A stretch of 15,242 nt of DNA from Bacteroidota bacterium. Its GTDB lineage: Bacteria; Bacteroidota; Bacteroidia; Cytophagales; Cyclobacteriaceae. The notes under the pieces were generated by a model that had not been told where the DNA came from, did no database searches, and saw only the letters and a list, made by a program, of their open reading frames with translations. Location: NCBI GenBank assembly GCA_023431285.1, contig JAEYXN010000308.1:1-15242 (forward strand). Direction: 5' to 3'. Of the stretch, positions 15,199 to 15,242 are shown piece by piece. The first letter of the stretch is position 1. The number at the start of each line of letters is the position of its first letter. The translations under genes and the position numbers were made by a program.

Positions 15199-15242
15199 AT
15201 GAATTTTATGAATCCCAAGGTTACTATAGTGTGTCTCACGCT
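15199..15242 (+). CDS. Start of a gene cut by the window edge, possibly a family 2 glycosyltransferase
   Basis: An open frame begins at ATG 15199, or at the in-frame ATG 15208, and reads MNFMNPKVTIVCLT before the window ends. The P-K-V-T-I-V-C-L-T run is typical of the first beta-strand of GT-A glycosyltransferases of family 2, which usually continues with Y/H-N. Only 14 codons are visible, so this is a pattern guess. It lies 44 bases after the DUF3179 stop on the same strand, with no obvious terminator between. Confidence 0.4.
   Translation, partial: MNFMNPKVTIVCLT

Overview
The window looks chromosomal and comes from a member of the Bacteroidota, most likely of the Cytophagales/Chitinophagales type. 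The evidence is two TonB-dependent receptors (one with an N-terminal carboxypeptidase-like beta-sandwich domain), a Bacteroidota-style tyrosine recombinase, start codons without Shine-Dalgarno sequences, and two promoter-like TTG-N20-TAnnTTTG signals. The genus cannot be fixed from the sequence alone.

Layout. (1) Positions 1-2116 look like an accessory edge: a leftward tyrosine recombinase (183-1322), head-to-head with a small zinc-ribbon protein (1453-1854). A gene-free convergent spacer (1855-2116) follows, holding one long inverted repeat and two leftward terminators. (2) Positions 2117-6801 form a compact leftward unit of three genes: an outer-membrane beta-barrel of the MetA-like transporter type, a lipoprotein vanadium-dependent haloperoxidase/PAP2 enzyme, and a FecA-type TonB-dependent receptor. 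(3) Positions 6956-8206 hold a divergent pair of paralogous membrane-anchored proteins of unknown function, about half identical to each other, sharing a 141-bp control region. (4) Positions 8332-15154 form a rightward six-gene unit with tiny gaps or overlaps: AhpD/CMD-like protein, TonB-dependent receptor, MFS transporter, two more AhpD/CMD-like proteins, and a membrane-anchored DUF3179 protein. (5) At the right edge (from 15199) another gene starts, probably a family 2 glycosyltransferase.

Working together. The central pair heads two arms that each combine an outer-membrane importer with redox-type enzymes. The left arm has a barrel, a haloperoxidase and a FecA-like receptor. The right arm has a large TonB receptor, an inner-membrane MFS carrier and three proteins with an AhpD-type Cys-x2-Cys-x3-His centre. 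A plausible but unproven reading is one locus for uptake and peroxide-dependent processing of a small molecule (iron chelate, aromatic or halogenated compound), with the AhpD-like proteins and DUF3179 protein handling the product or oxidative by-products. Only the gene content, paralogy and motif conservation are visible in the sequence; the substrate is not.
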